Positions 42,480 to 54,164 of a stretch of 64,000 bases of DNA are shown piece after piece (within the stretch, counting starts at the first letter, position 1; each line of letters begins with the position of its first letter). The position numbers and the translations under genes were made by a program. Source of the DNA: Coccinella septempunctata (Eukaryota; Arthropoda; Insecta; Coleoptera; Coccinellidae); assembly GCF_907165205.1 (NCBI RefSeq), contig NC_058192.1:31090001-31154000 (forward strand), in the 5' to 3' direction. The notes beneath the pieces are model-generated. The model worked only from the letters and a program-made list of their open reading frames with translations. It was not told where the DNA came from and did not search any database.

Positions 42480-44190
42480 ATTCGAAGATTCTCAATTGCT
42501 CTTTCTTCAATATATTCAGAAAAGCATATAAAAAAAAATTATAAAAACATAAAAAAACTATAATGCGGGATTGTATACCTCTGTAGGGGTTTTTAATTGT
42601 GGGTCTGAAAATTCTGTGAATAATATGTAAGTAACTGAAATTTCTATGGTATGATGGTATATCGAATATTGCTTCATATTAATTTTTGATATAAATTGTA
42701 CCAATTCAATAGAGCTTATTGATTCAAAACAACGTATTGCAAAGAAATAACATATTTGACGTAAAGCAGATCCCCATATACTGTTGTGTCCTAGTCAAAG
42801 CTGTATTCGTTGTTCATAATTTTAAATTTTTATGAATTTTTATAAATTGCAAATAAGAATATAGCACATCCGAAACAAAGGTTTTTCTGAATCTTCTTAC
42901 TAAAAATTATAAATAATGGAATTCTTTATGTATATTTTGTATACATTTTTTTCTGTAATTTATTCAATGTGTTTATAGCACCGCAACCATGTAGATATGA
43001 GAAGAAATAAAAAGTAGATAAAATCACATCAACGACACTTTTCAGTTCATAATGTTCTATGGTTTAATTTTATGAGACACCAGCGCCTTTTGCCTCATTT
43101 AAAGACTTCTCCGGACTCTTTTTCGGCCGAACTGCATTGAAGGTTTTTTTCTTCACTGTACCCCTCATAGGCCGGTCACATACAGAATATCAACCTCTTC
43201 AAAATTCCATAATCTACTCGACAAGGAATTATTTCCACCTCAGGTTATATTAACTTCACTAGATTACGCAGAAGCATAGTTTATTGGTATATAGTTATAT
43301 GTAAGCTTTTTATCTTTGTAAATGGATTAATTTTGTTTTTGGAGTAAACCGCAACAAATATTCTTTCAATTGATTGTGAATAAAATATTTTAAAAATGTT
43401 TCATTGGATTAGAGATGAGTCTCTACCCTCTAAACGTCTGAAGTTTCAAGAGAAAATGGTTCACTATGGTTTTTTTGAAAGTTTCAGAAAAATTTTACAT
43501 CTGCTAACCATAGAAATAATATTATATATTATTACCAAGTAAATATATTATGATTTCTGTGCTGGTAACGCTCAATTTCTAGATGCACGTGTTTGACGGT
43601 CGACGCCGACGTTACGAATGTGTTTGTTTACAGTTATAGTGATAAGAAGATAATAACCGAGAGTCAAGGAATAGCGGGAAGTTTTGAGTTTGGGTTCAAT
43701 CTCATATACTTTGCACTCGAAGATCACAACAGAGAACTCGGGGAATCTGAAAAAAATTTCGATATCGACGTGTGTGTGAAATTTGTCACTCTACTGTCTG
43801 AGAAAATCACGAATTAAGAGAACAATAACTTACCCCCAAACATGTTTTTTTTCCCGAAAATTAGTGAAAAAAAATTTGCGACATTTGGGCTGACGTTTAT
43901 AATTACAAGAGAATCGATCAGTTATTCTGTATTCAACTCATACATTTGTTTCACCTTATTTAATATTAATTGTGCTGAACGTATGCTTTCTTGTGTGCCA
44001 TTGAAATTTTCACGAAAATCTGGATAATTTTCCGAAAAATGGATAAATAATTTACGGCACAATGCAATACAAACTTAGAACAAAAAGAACATTTTTCAAA
44101 CAGTGGAAATTGCGCTAACAACAGCGAAAACCGTAGGGGCGAAAATTCGCCGAACGAACATGGCCCAAAATTACACATATTACACGCGCC
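42480..44190. other. No recognisable gene
   Basis: AT-rich. CTCTTCAAAATTCCATAATC near 43199 resembles the inner TIR string of the 23826-25069 element, hence a possible old tip. An open frame at 43593-43817 has no recognisable domain. Confidence 0.45.
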
Positions 44191-44193
44191 AGC

Positions 44194-45080
44194 ATGGCAG
44201 AAACGTCTTCAGCAAAAAACAGAAAGGCTAAGAAGAGACATTCAATGACTGACGGAGTACTTGAACGGGAATCGAGGAAGAAAGGTTGTGAAAGCTGCCA
44301 AAGAGATCATGGATAGAAACAGGACACACACAGAACGAGAGACAGAGAATGCTACAGCTCACTATTACCACTACCAATCGACGCTGATCTTTGGTTGTTT
44401 AAGGACGACCTGTTATTCCAGGGAATATCAGAGGCTGAGGTGTCCAGAATGACATCGTACAAGACGAAGAAGCCCATACCTCTCTACCTGGTTAAAACCC
44501 AGAAAAAGGTAATCTTCGAAGTGAAGCGACTCTACAATCTCTGTATTGTGGTTGAACAAAAAAAAAGGCCTGAAAGTCCAGACCAGTGCTTTAGGTGCCA
44601 AAGGTACGGACATGCACAGAACAAATGCTCCTTCCCGTGGAGATGCGTGAAGTGCTCAGGAAGTCATAGCAGCAATGACTGCACACTCACCAGAAAAGGT
44701 GAAGAGAGTGTGGAGAAGAGGGCCATCCAGCTAGCTACAAAGGATGTAGCGAATTCAAGCTGGTGACCAGAAAGAAGAATTCCAGAAAACCAGCTGAGCA
44801 GAAAAAGCCGGTAACAAAAACTAAAACTACTGTTCAAAAAATTCAGGAAGTAGCGAAGGCCAAGCCTACAAAACAGAAAAAGAAGAGGGAGACTTCAAAA
44901 CCGGTGCAGAAAAAAGAAGAACAGAAGAAGCCTCCAATAGAACAGGCTGTGAACAGTCAAGAGAAGAAAAAGATATCTGAATCAGCCGATGATTTAGATA
45001 TCTTCACGGAGAAAATTTTCAACAATATGATGTTGAATATTGAGAGGGGAAATGGAGAAAAAACTCTAAGCATTATTTAG
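44194..45080 (+). pseudogene. Jockey-like LINE ORF1 (gag-like)
   Basis: From about ATG 44194 the frame is broken several times, but 44440-44760 reads TSYKTKKPIPLYLVKTQKKV and FEVKRLYNLCIVVEQKKRPE, then zinc knuckles CFRCQRYGHAQNKC and CVKCSGSHSSNDC, closely matching the ORF1 of the Jockey LINE at 60348-61851. A lysine-rich tail (44763-45078) follows in another frame. The third knuckle is lost by a deletion. Binds element RNA in active relatives. Confidence 0.8.
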
Positions 45081-45093
45081 TAAACTGAATAAA

Positions 45094-46647
45094 TGGACAT
45101 TACGGATATTAGGAAGAAATCCCTCAAGACGATCTCGTGGAACATAAACGGGATCAACACTCGGAAAGCCGAGATAGAAGAAATAATATCATAGAGACAA
45201 CCTGATATCATAGTTGTACAGGAAACAAGAATAAATCGGAACAGACGACTGAATTTCATGAATTACGAAATATATAGATGTGACAAAATTACAAACACCG
45301 GAGGAGGAGTAGCAATATTGGTTTGAACAGATCTGAAACACTACTTCAAAAGTAGATCCGACGAAACACAAGGAAAAATGGAAAAAGTGACGATTGTTGC
45401 CGAATTAAATCATCAAAGAGACAAAATTACCTCGGCATATAAGCCACCACAAAACAATTTATTGGAAAGAGAGATAAACAACATGTTGGAAGGAACAAAC
45501 CCGAAAATCTGCATCGGAGATTTCAACTGTAAATGGAATGGAATGGAACAGCATAACAGAGAATAGAAATGGCAAAAAACTCAAGGATTTCGCCGAAAAA
45601 CAAAATGCCATAGTGATTAGACCAGAGTTACCGACATATCTTGCTTTTGGTAGAGGAATACCAGATATAATAGATATCGCGATATTGAAAAATATAACTC
45701 AAGAATTCTCGATAGAAACTTTGGAAGATGGAACCTCAAACCACAATCTCGTGGAATTGACAATTGGAGAAGAACCAAGAGAAAAACTGATGGAAATAAG
45801 AGAATATACCAATTGGGCTAAATACAGCCATTCAATAAAATCGGAAATAACAAAAATCCCAACAATAAGCACCCCAGAGGATCTGGAATGTGCGGTTGAT
45901 AAACTGGAAGAGATTATATTGAAAGCTTACGAAAAAAGCACGAGAAGAGTGAAGAGACCAGCACCAAGTCATCGTCATGGCGATACGCCTAAAGAAGTAA
46001 AAGATCTTATACGAGAAAATCGAAGACTCAGAAGAATATATCGGATGAATAAAAATGATCTGAATAGAAGGAACCTCAACCGACATAGCCAAGTTCTGAA
46101 AAATGCCCTGAAAGATCTAAGAACACGCAGATGGAACAAAAGGGTTCAATAACTGAATACAATCGATCATTCTGCATGGAGAATGCAAAAAAGCCTACGA
46201 TGGGAAAAGACTAAAATTTCACCCCTACACGGAGAAAGGGGAATGGCGTATACCAATACTGATAAGGCAGATGCATTGGCGGACTCGATCGAACGAGAAT
46301 CGAGAATAAATTACAGGATAGACGACGATAATGAAGATTTGGAAGAACTGGTTGAAGAAAATGATGATGAAATGGATGAATTACCAGCGACTGCTGAAAT
46401 AGACAAGCCAACATCGCCAAATGAAATCGGGGAAATAATTAGAAATTTGAAGAAGAGGAAAGCCCCCGGAAGCGATAAAATAACGAATGCTATGTTAAAG
46501 AAATTACCTAGAAAAGGTATAGCCGCTCTAACAAATATCGCGAATGGAATTATGAGGACAGAACACTACCCAGAAAAATGGAAAACAGCAGAAGTCATAG
46601 TATTCAAAAAACCATTCAAAGAGAAGAAGTTCCCACAAAACTACTGT
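45094..46647 (+). pseudogene. Jockey-like LINE ORF2, endonuclease and start of RT
   Basis: ATG 45094 begins an APE-type endonuclease: ISWNINGINTRKAEIEEII, IIVVQETRINRN, TGGGVAIL, ICIGDFNCKW, and later DGTSNHNLVEL (the SDHN-type site reads SNHN). Stops occur at 45193, 45326 and 45564, and frames change at about 45560 and 46150. The RT region starts at 46183 (LHGERGMAYTNTDKADALAD, KKRKAPGSDKITNAMLKKLP) and ends abruptly at 46647 within the fingers (KKFPQNY), where BEL/Pao integrase sequence follows. The catalytic YADD part is missing. Confidence 0.8.
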
Positions 46648-47297
46648 TAGTGAGAAATATTGAATGGAAATTCATTCCACCTGCTTCTCCCCATATGGGC
46701 GGTGCATGGGAGAGACTAGTGCGTTCAGTGAAAACTACATTTCATGTTTTTCTCAATAATCAGATATTGAAGGACGAGCTACTCTTTACCTTATTTGCAG
46801 AATGCGAAAAAATTGTGAACTCTAGACCAATAACGAAAGTATCTGTTGATCCTGATGACTTGGAGGCCGTTACACCAAATCATTTTCTTTTGGATGCTAC
46901 AAATTACTCGACGGCTTTCGAATCTGAAAATGGAAATTTAAGGGGACAATGGAGACGAGCTCAAGAATTAAGAAACTCGTTCTGGAAAAGATGGACGAGG
47001 GAATATCTACCGACTTTGACCAAAAGGACGAAGTGGAGGAACGATGGCAGACCTATGAAGCTACATGATGTAGTTATAATTATAGATGATACCGCTCCTA
47101 GAAAATCCTGGAAACTCGGATTAATTGAAAATATTTTTCCGGGCCCCGATGGAAAAATTAGAGTCGTTCAAGTGAAAACAGCGAATGGTTCTTATAAACG
47201 ACCTGTTGCCAAGTTATGTATTATACTCGTATTACTATTTCTTTACATCCTTTTAATTGCCGAAAATTTGCGCCCCTCAAGCCTTCTACATTTTTAG
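46648..47297 (+). pseudogene. BEL/Pao integrase C-terminal part joined to the Jockey RT
   Basis: The plus strand reads IEWKFIPPASPHMGGAWERL with the catalytic Glu in GGAWER, then ECEKIVNSRPITKVSVDPDD, LEAVTPNHFLLD, GQWRRAQELRNSFWKRWTRE, RKSWKLGLIENIFPGPDGKI and YKRPVAKLCIIL, uninterrupted to the stop at 47295. The catalytic Asp residues and the zinc-binding domain are absent. An open frame begins in the preceding Jockey sequence (46578), out of the Jockey frame, making a 239-codon chimeric ORF by chance. This copy is different from the other two BEL/Pao elements in the window. Confidence 0.8.
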
Positions 47298-47377
47298 CCG
47301 ATGGAATGTGGTTACACTTAAGATTAGCCGGCTGAAGATAGAAGAAACTAACATTAGCAAATATCCGAAGGTAAACC

Positions 47378-47399
47378 TAAGATTAGCCGGCTAATCTTA
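47378..47399. repeat. Perfect 22-bp palindrome
   Basis: TAAGATTAGCCGGCTAATCT plus TA. The half TTAAGATTAGCCGGCT also occurs at 47320-47335. Possibly the tips of a small TIR element. Confidence 0.7.
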
Positions 47400-47499
47400 A
47401 GTTTATATTCACACCTACCTTTAGCCGTAACATATCAATTTTTTCTGGCCAGCAAGCCGCCAAACTTGGCGTTGGCTTCTGCTTTTCTCGTTGCATTTT

Positions 47500-47856
47500 T
47501 CATAAGGAGTGAACACTAACAAATTCGTTGGTATCGAACTCAATATCGGTTATGTCACTAAGGCCCGGTACTTTCACCTTCGAATAAATTTTATTCGCTG
47601 TCAATAAGTATCTGTCGAATAATTTCCTATCTGGGTCCCGATTCTCGAATGTGTAGGAATTAGATCCTATAGGAACATGATCCCATGCTTTCAGTTCCCA
47701 TAGGAAATCATAATTTGACGTGATACCTATTCTCGAATTCGATGGAATAGTTTTTCCCATAGGATTGACAGAGTGAGGTTTGTCGATTATAGTGTCTTGT
47801 CCTTTAACGAATACACCAATGAAAAAGATGTAAATTATGTTGGTAATATGTAACAT
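47500..47856 (-). CDS. Putative secreted protein exon, uncertain
   Basis: The minus strand opens with ATG 47856 and a hydrophobic start ending FIGVFVKGQ, which fits a signal peptide of about 19 residues, then roughly 99 further residues without other recognisable domain. A GTTAGT after DTNEF (near 47521) could be a splice donor, so this may be a first exon. The general layout recalls small insect secreted proteins of the MBF2 type, but I see no diagnostic string. Against a real gene: part of the frame (about 47565-47690) overlaps sequence that recurs inverted at 48906-48960 and 49300-49345, i.e. a MITE-like repeat. It may be a chance frame. Confidence 0.3.
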   Translation of the reverse strand: MLHITNIIYIFFIGVFVKGQDTIIDKPHSVNPMGKTIPSNSRIGITSNYDFLWELKAWDHVPIGSNSYTFENRDPDRKLFDRYLLTANKIYSKVKVPGLSDITDIEFDTNEFVSVHSL

Positions 47857-49345
47857 ATTCTGTGGTATGTAGTTCTGAGGTTATATTATTTTGACATTGA
47901 ACTCAATGAATGAAAACTTCATGACTTCAATATTGTGTTCAAAGTGTTTTGATATATTTTTATTACTACTTGTTCATAATACATAAGACAGCGAAGAAAG
48001 ATGGATAGAAACGGAAATAAAAGAGATCGAGGAGGGGCCAGTATCAGTAAGGAGTAGAAAAAACTTCTGATTGAAATAATGGAGGCGTCTGAGGACTTGA
48101 GAGACTTAGGTCATTGGCGAAGAAAAGGCATATACTAAATAATTATATATATACATATATTATTAAGTCAGCATTAAGTTTTCAGATAAGTTTGTTGAAA
48201 TGTTATTTCTTGTTGAGTCATTATTGTTGCTGTAATTATTTATTATTCAGATTCTTGTTTTATTGTCACATAGCCTGTTCGTTAATTGTTGTATAATAAT
48301 TTCGTTTACAATGATAATATACGCTGAATTTTCTCTACTGTTGGTTTTGTTCTCAAACATATAAAAGAATATTTCATGATAAGGGGTAAATAATCATAAA
48401 ATGTAATAAAAAGAATATGTTCGATATAAAACTGTAACATCCAAATTCAGAGGAAATATTTCCGAAATGGTCGTTACGGTGAGATGATTACTTTTCCTCA
48501 CGTCACATTTTGGAGCTCCTTGAGTTGAAAGTGTCTTTGAATATTTTCTGTTGTCGACGTTTGTGAAGAAAATATTTCGAAAATGTTTGGTGATTGTTAT
48601 GATAATCAGTTATTGTGACGGAGTTTGCAACGCAGCTCGTTCCATGTGTAGATGGCGACCAGCCAGGCACATTTCAAAAAATTCAATGAATGAATATGTC
48701 CCTAATATTGATTCCCGAAAAATATTGATTCGCCAAACTGTCGAAATGAGAACATAAACGTCAAACGACCCTGTAACGTCAAATTTTCCTACTGGAAACA
48801 GCTCATTCCCATAGAAAAAACCATAGGAAGCAGTTCCTCTGAAATGTAAAGGAATATATTCCCATACTTCAGTTCGAGAATACAGAATTTGAAAATTCCA
48901 TGGGAAATGTCATTTTTTTCCTATAGGATTGCATTCCTACACATTCGAGAATCGGGCCCCTGAAGGATACCTTATTTCGGTGCTTTCAGATGAAAGTATT
49001 TGACGAATAACAATTCTGTGAAAACACGGTATACTACTTTTCAATGATTAATCTAAAATAAGAGACCGCATTGTAGAAATTGTCATAATTCCAACTAGAA
49101 AGCAAATATTCCGTGAAAATCACACAAAAAATAACCATACATCCAGAATCTTAAGAATTCAACCAATAATGACGTACCGACATTCGATCTATGACAAATA
49201 AAATCTTATTAACGAGTTTCAATGACAGATTTATTCGATGAATAACACTATCTGTAAGTGAAAAGACTGCATTTTTACTTATCCTAAGAATAAGACTTAT
49301 TTATCGAATAAATTTAGTTATTCGCATGTGAAAGTACTGGGCCTA
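47565..49345. repeat. Dispersed inverted MITE-like motifs
   Basis: TCCCGATTCTCGAATGTGTA at 47637 is inverted at 48928-48952, and GGCCCGGTACTTTCA at 47568 is inverted at 49330-49345, with neighbouring CGAATAAATTTATTCG-type words. These look like ends of one or two MITE families; the exact elements could not be delimited. No gene was seen in 47860-49860 otherwise. Confidence 0.5.
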
Positions 49346-49889
49346 AGCCGAATAGTTATTCTCGTTCTCGTAAAGAAGTATCCAGAATTCCACCCCTCCA
49401 CTCAAAAAACTGTTAACTGAATAGGTTTCAGACAAAACATTCAAAAGTATGCAGATATGGCAATCCGTCCAATACGTTGTGAGTGGTTTAAAAATTGACT
49501 GAAAATTTCAGATCGATTCTAAAACGATCTATATCTTGAAAGCGTTTTAAAAACGTTCGACAAATTATAAAATGACTATAGGCAATTTGCAAACTGACGG
49601 ATTTTAGAATCCGATTAGTTCAGATACATGAAATGGCCATTCAGAGCTACGAATGAATTTTGATAGTAAATACATTCTATGTTTCTCTGTCTAGCGCGAC
49701 ACTAAGGAAGTTGCGTTATATGAAAAAATTTACATTTGTACTTCCTATCTTTCGAATTGAAATTTAATGTGACAACAATGTCCGATTCAACTGTCTCAAT
49801 TGTGATTGGTGACAATAAGCAACTATCTCTCTTCAGTCTTTGGAATATTTATTTTCCATTCCATGTATCTATGTTCTAAGAGAAAAAGT

Positions 49890-51130
49890 GTTCATATACT
49901 GTTATCAGAGATAGAGTAGGACCAGCTGAGTACGGATGGACTATCATCAAAGCCAAACTTATCTACGCAATTAATTGAAACTTGGGACGTTATTGACAAA
50001 TGCTGAGATCTAGTCAGAGAGATTACATTATTATATTCCAATATTCCAGGGTGGGACTTATAAATCCTCGTTGAAGTGTTAGGGGTGAAAACATCACTTT
50101 GTATTTAAAATTTCAAATAATTGTTTCCTTCAAATAATTGTTTCGCTTTTAGGAAGTTCTTAATTCAGGCTTCAATACGTGGTAATACTCAAAGTTGTTA
50201 CATCTACAATTCTTTCTTATGAATTCTTGAAATAGGACAAAGTTCTAAAAATCGAATTTTGTTCACATGAACAGGACTGATATATATTGTGGAAGGCTTG
50301 AATTAATATATTAAACATGAGAATTTTTCAGCCAAGGTGTAGAAGCTTATAATAACTAGCTGATATGAAGTAAATAATTAATGAAACAACAATAAAAGCC
50401 AAAATATTTCATCCGGCAAGCTACAAGGCATAATTATTAGGGGAATATAATCTCAAGCTGAACCTCAAACCAAAGCTTGGAACTGAGGAATTACTTTGAC
50501 AATACTCGCCCAAATAGATGCATAGGTCAAGAAACACCTGTTTCATGGCTTCCTCGATCTTCAGATCTTAACCCAATAAATTATTCCTTATGGGGAAAAT
50601 TAAATTATAAAAATAAATTATTACCTCAGCAATACTTACCTTAATATATAGATGAATAGGTCTGAGAGCACCCGTTTCATGGCTTTTTTGATCTCCAGAT
50701 CTTAACCCAATAGATTATTTCATGGAAAAAGTTATATGATATGGTTTATGATGAGGAAATCTAGTCACGAGACCAGCTGGTAAACCGAATAATCAACTGT
50801 TGCGATAAATTATAAAATAATGATTCGGCTATATCCAATCTACAAATTCGGAAAGAGAAAAATGTATGTGTATGTGCATTTCTTCAGTATAAACCATATC
50901 CTTTAATTTTACCCATAAGAAATAATCTATTGGGTTAAGATCTGAAGATCGAGGAAGCCATGAAACAGGTGCTTCTTGACCTATCCATCTATTTGGGTAA
51001 GTGTTGTCAAGGTAATTCCTCACTTTCAAGCCAAAATGGAGCCACCTCCATCATGCTCAATGCTGAAAATATATTTCACGATCCTGATATTAATGCCTTG
51101 CAGCATGCCGGATGATCGGTGAACTAGTTT
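49890..51130. mobile_element. Rearranged mariner-like relic with three transposase tips
   Basis: 49897-50270 is a diverged copy of the long TIR of the 3304-5369 element. The block SWLPRSSDLNPI of the transposase occurs three times: plus strand at about 50510-50610 and 50640-50730, minus strand at 50829-51029 (NTYPNRWIGQEAPVSWLPRS, NPIDYFLWVKLKDMVYTEE). The last is inverted relative to the first two. No catalytic upstream part. Heavily decayed. Confidence 0.65.
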
Positions 51131-52834
51131 AGGTACCTTTTATTGTTGTTGAATGAATCTTTTTTTATATGCTGTGACTAGAGTCCCGACTCGGGATTCT
51201 TGTCCAGTCCCGACATTTCAAAAAGGATTTGAGGTTATGTTCGCGAATCGTATAATATTTCGTCGGTTTACTGCCAAAACAAGATAAGTAGGGGAGAGTT
51301 GGATAAAACGGGATAGCTAACGATATATAACCCATAACTTCCTAAACAAGCTATTGATAACTGCTACTTCTGCACAATAACTTCTCTGGTGTCTTCATTG
51401 TTTGATGAATATGTAGAAAAAGTAATATTTGTGATAAAAGGTAAAGTATCCTGTTTTGCCCTCCTAGTCGGGTAAAATGGGATAGTGTATGAATGAAAAT
51501 GAAAATGATTATCACAGTCAAATATGTCTATTGAAATTGTAAACAGAACACCTTAGGAAACTCATACTTATAACAACAAACAAATCAAGACTTCAGCAAC
51601 GACAAAAATCGCACGAGTACGGATCAACATCATTTTCAACCCCGGCTTAAGCTTGGTAAGACCAAATACGACAGTCCTGGCACATTACGCAACCTTCAGC
51701 ACTATTTGATTCAGAGTTAAATTCTGAACAATAAATGCAGGTTACATCGGGTTCCTATCTTCTGAACTACTACAATTTCTGTTTCTTCCTTCTTCTCTTT
51801 TGTCGACTTTTTGTTAAATATTATATTTTTTACCTTCTCTTTATTCTTGTTCATTACTGTTCGTTTCTGACGCATATTTTCCCATCCTTTTTTAAACTTG
51901 TTGAACAATTAAATTCAAAATCTTTGTTGAAACCAATAAATCTCTTGGTTGGGCAAAACGGAATAGTATCCAGTTTTATTCGACTGCATGGTATCCCATT
52001 TTGGTATGATGCGTCTGGCCGACTTCCAGTCCAGAACTCTTCTTATATACCTACCGGCATCAGCTGCTGTACTTGAATGAGGGCTTCTTACAGCACTTTG
52101 TACCGCTCCATATATACGCTCCCCAAACGGTTCTGAAAACGAAACCGTACAAATCTACTGGGAATGGACGATTATTACGAACCAAAATGTGGAGCAACAG
52201 GCCGGATATGGTGATATGACTCAAGAAAAACAAAATAGACTTTCCAGTACCACTGGATCAAAATCTCACTAAGACCCATGGACAGAAATGAAAAGTATGT
52301 GACATCTGGAAAAAGTGAAAATAAAACCTCTGATAATAAGCTGCAACGGTTTAGTCCACCGAAAAACAACAGATCATCTCGGGGAATTGAGGCTACCTTA
52401 CAATAATACTCTTATTTGGACGCACAATGCGGTAATCTTGGGGACAGTTGCCATCATACGACAGATAAACTTTCCTCATTGACAACAAGTGGAGTAACGT
52501 TAGACTGTAAAATGAGAAAATTTAGGAACCCACGGAACATGCATCGATTTCGAAAAAAACTTTTTGATTAGATTCTTCATATTTCCCATGAAAATGTTGT
52601 TTCATCAGAAATCATTGCTTCTTTCGAAATACGTCAAAAATATACAGGGTATCACAATTGTATCGGAATTGTTTGAATAACTTGGCGGGAGAGCATTTTA
52701 GAGAAAAAGTTTTCGAAAAAAAAATAGCAGGCTATCTCTTTCTCATTCTCTGGTTATCAGATAATGACTATGGTTTCGACCATGACCTTGATATTTGAGG
52801 TCAATTACGTTTTTTTCGTAGTAAACCTCGTACT
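51131..52834. other. Noncoding with a pogo-type tip
   Basis: TA followed by GGGGAGAGTTGGATAAAACG at 51289-51310 resembles pogo/Tigger terminal sequences; related GGTAAAATGGGATAG and GGCAAAACGGAATAG words occur at 51472 and 51951. No right end was found. The rest shows no supported gene. Confidence 0.4.
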
Positions 52835-53362
52835 TTGGACGCCCAAAATGAAAATAGCCACAAATTTCGAGATATGACCTTAATTTATGCCTTCCTTCTC
52901 ACCTTGAAGCCCTCGCAACTTGAAACAAGCAAAAAATACAAAACATTTCTGAGGAAAATATTGCCCATAAAAGTTTCAAGGTTTTTCCTCCACTATGCCA
53001 TCATGAATTCGGCCTTGGCGCTGACCTTCAATGCCTTTTTGTTCAATGAGATCCTATGGTTTTGGAAATCGAATATTCGTTGCTCTTATTTTTGGGCTCA
53101 GAAGAAATATGTCCCTTTTAGTTTACAAGACGGCTCAAACTACTTGATAACCTTGACAGTACTCCAGTGCAGTGTAAAAGGATTAGGTCTATTCTTGATT
53201 CTGGTGGTAATGGTGGGGGAAATGTTTAAAAATTGTATGCTGAAAAATAACGATATTGAAGTTTTGGATATCATAGCTTCGTCAATATTTGCACAATTCA
53301 TTTTTGATAGAGTGAATTTGAAAGTTCTTCTCAAGTACTTCAAAAAAGGTACTTTAAATTTT
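52835..53362 (+). CDS. Putative multi-pass membrane protein exon (chemoreceptor-like?)
   Basis: An open frame of 186 codons with several hydrophobic stretches (around residues 55-75 and 103-128: ITLTVLQCSVKGLGLFLILV). The segment DRVNLKVLLKYFKK is followed by GTACTT at 53351, a possible splice donor. Insect odorant and gustatory receptors have a comparable exon with two membrane segments ending in a K/L-rich turn, but no family-diagnostic motif (such as the OR C-terminal signature) is in view. Start uncertain: the first 30 residues look like noncoding sequence read by chance, and a Met at about 52889 or 53003 is equally possible. No following exon was identified. Could be a receptor gene fragment or a chance ORF. 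Confidence 0.3.
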
Positions 53363-53399
53363 TCCCGAATTTGTCTTTGTTTTTCTGCTATTTGATGTT

Positions 53400-54160
53400 G
53401 AATGTTAAACATTCGGTAGTTTGCGAATTCATACTCAACATAGATAAGTCATATCTCGGTTCATATTTCATTCAGATAGTTCGTTACCAGCTAGTTTGTT
53501 TTGTTTTTCAATAAGCTACAATTTTGTTCATAACAAGTTTTTCGATAAAGCTCATAGTTTTTCAATTATTGGTAAAAACCCGTATGAAAACGTGGCTCTT
53601 TTTGGGTGAAAAAATCTTAGGTTTCAATCGCAAATAACCCGAAAATTATTGATTTTACAGAAAATCATTTCGATACATTCTTACACAAATTCAATCCTCC
53701 TAACTACTTCTAAGGTTATTTCAACTCTATTGATTCAGTAATTCAGATTGTTTATAAATGAATGAATAATGAGAGGCAACAATTATTCTTGGGTGAACTT
53801 TGTCAAAAAATACCAAAAAATAATTTACCGCAAAATTTTTTTTCATAAATATTCCCTGGGTTCCGAGGTATAAACCTTACGGCGCTCCGTTAACAGAGAT
53901 TATTCTTGGCCTTCCGGCCCAAATAATCGCGAGCAGACCACCACGCTAGTGTGAAGGAAAGATTTATATATAAGTGAGAATATATGGTCGGATCTTCAGA
54001 CTCCAAAAAGCCAACAAGCACACCACGAATAGAACGCCAAAGGGAAGAACAGAGCAACCTACGAGAAATGCTCACGATAACTATAAATGAAAAGGATGTG
54101 GAAGCTTCGTGAGAAGGATGAAGGAATTGGAAGACAACAGGCATTGACTACACAACTATT
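53400..54160. other. No recognisable gene
   Basis: AT-rich, then from 53880 on presumably the upstream part of the R2-like LINE, too decayed to read. Confidence 0.4.
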
Positions 54161-54164
54161 GGTG

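Noticed and set aside
43593..43817. 74-codon frame on the plus strand
   Set aside because: No signal peptide, domain or conserved motif seen; length expected by chance.
48001..48113. Possible Myb/SANT-like start (MDRNGNKRDRGG, KKLLIEIMEASEDL)
   Set aside because: It resembles the DNA-binding accessory proteins of Harbinger elements but is interrupted by a stop, only about 35 residues long, and has no neighbours of that family; too weak to call.
51717..52076. Plus and minus frames near a pogo-type tip
   Set aside because: Compositionally biased (Phe/Leu or Lys rich), without recognisable transposase blocks.
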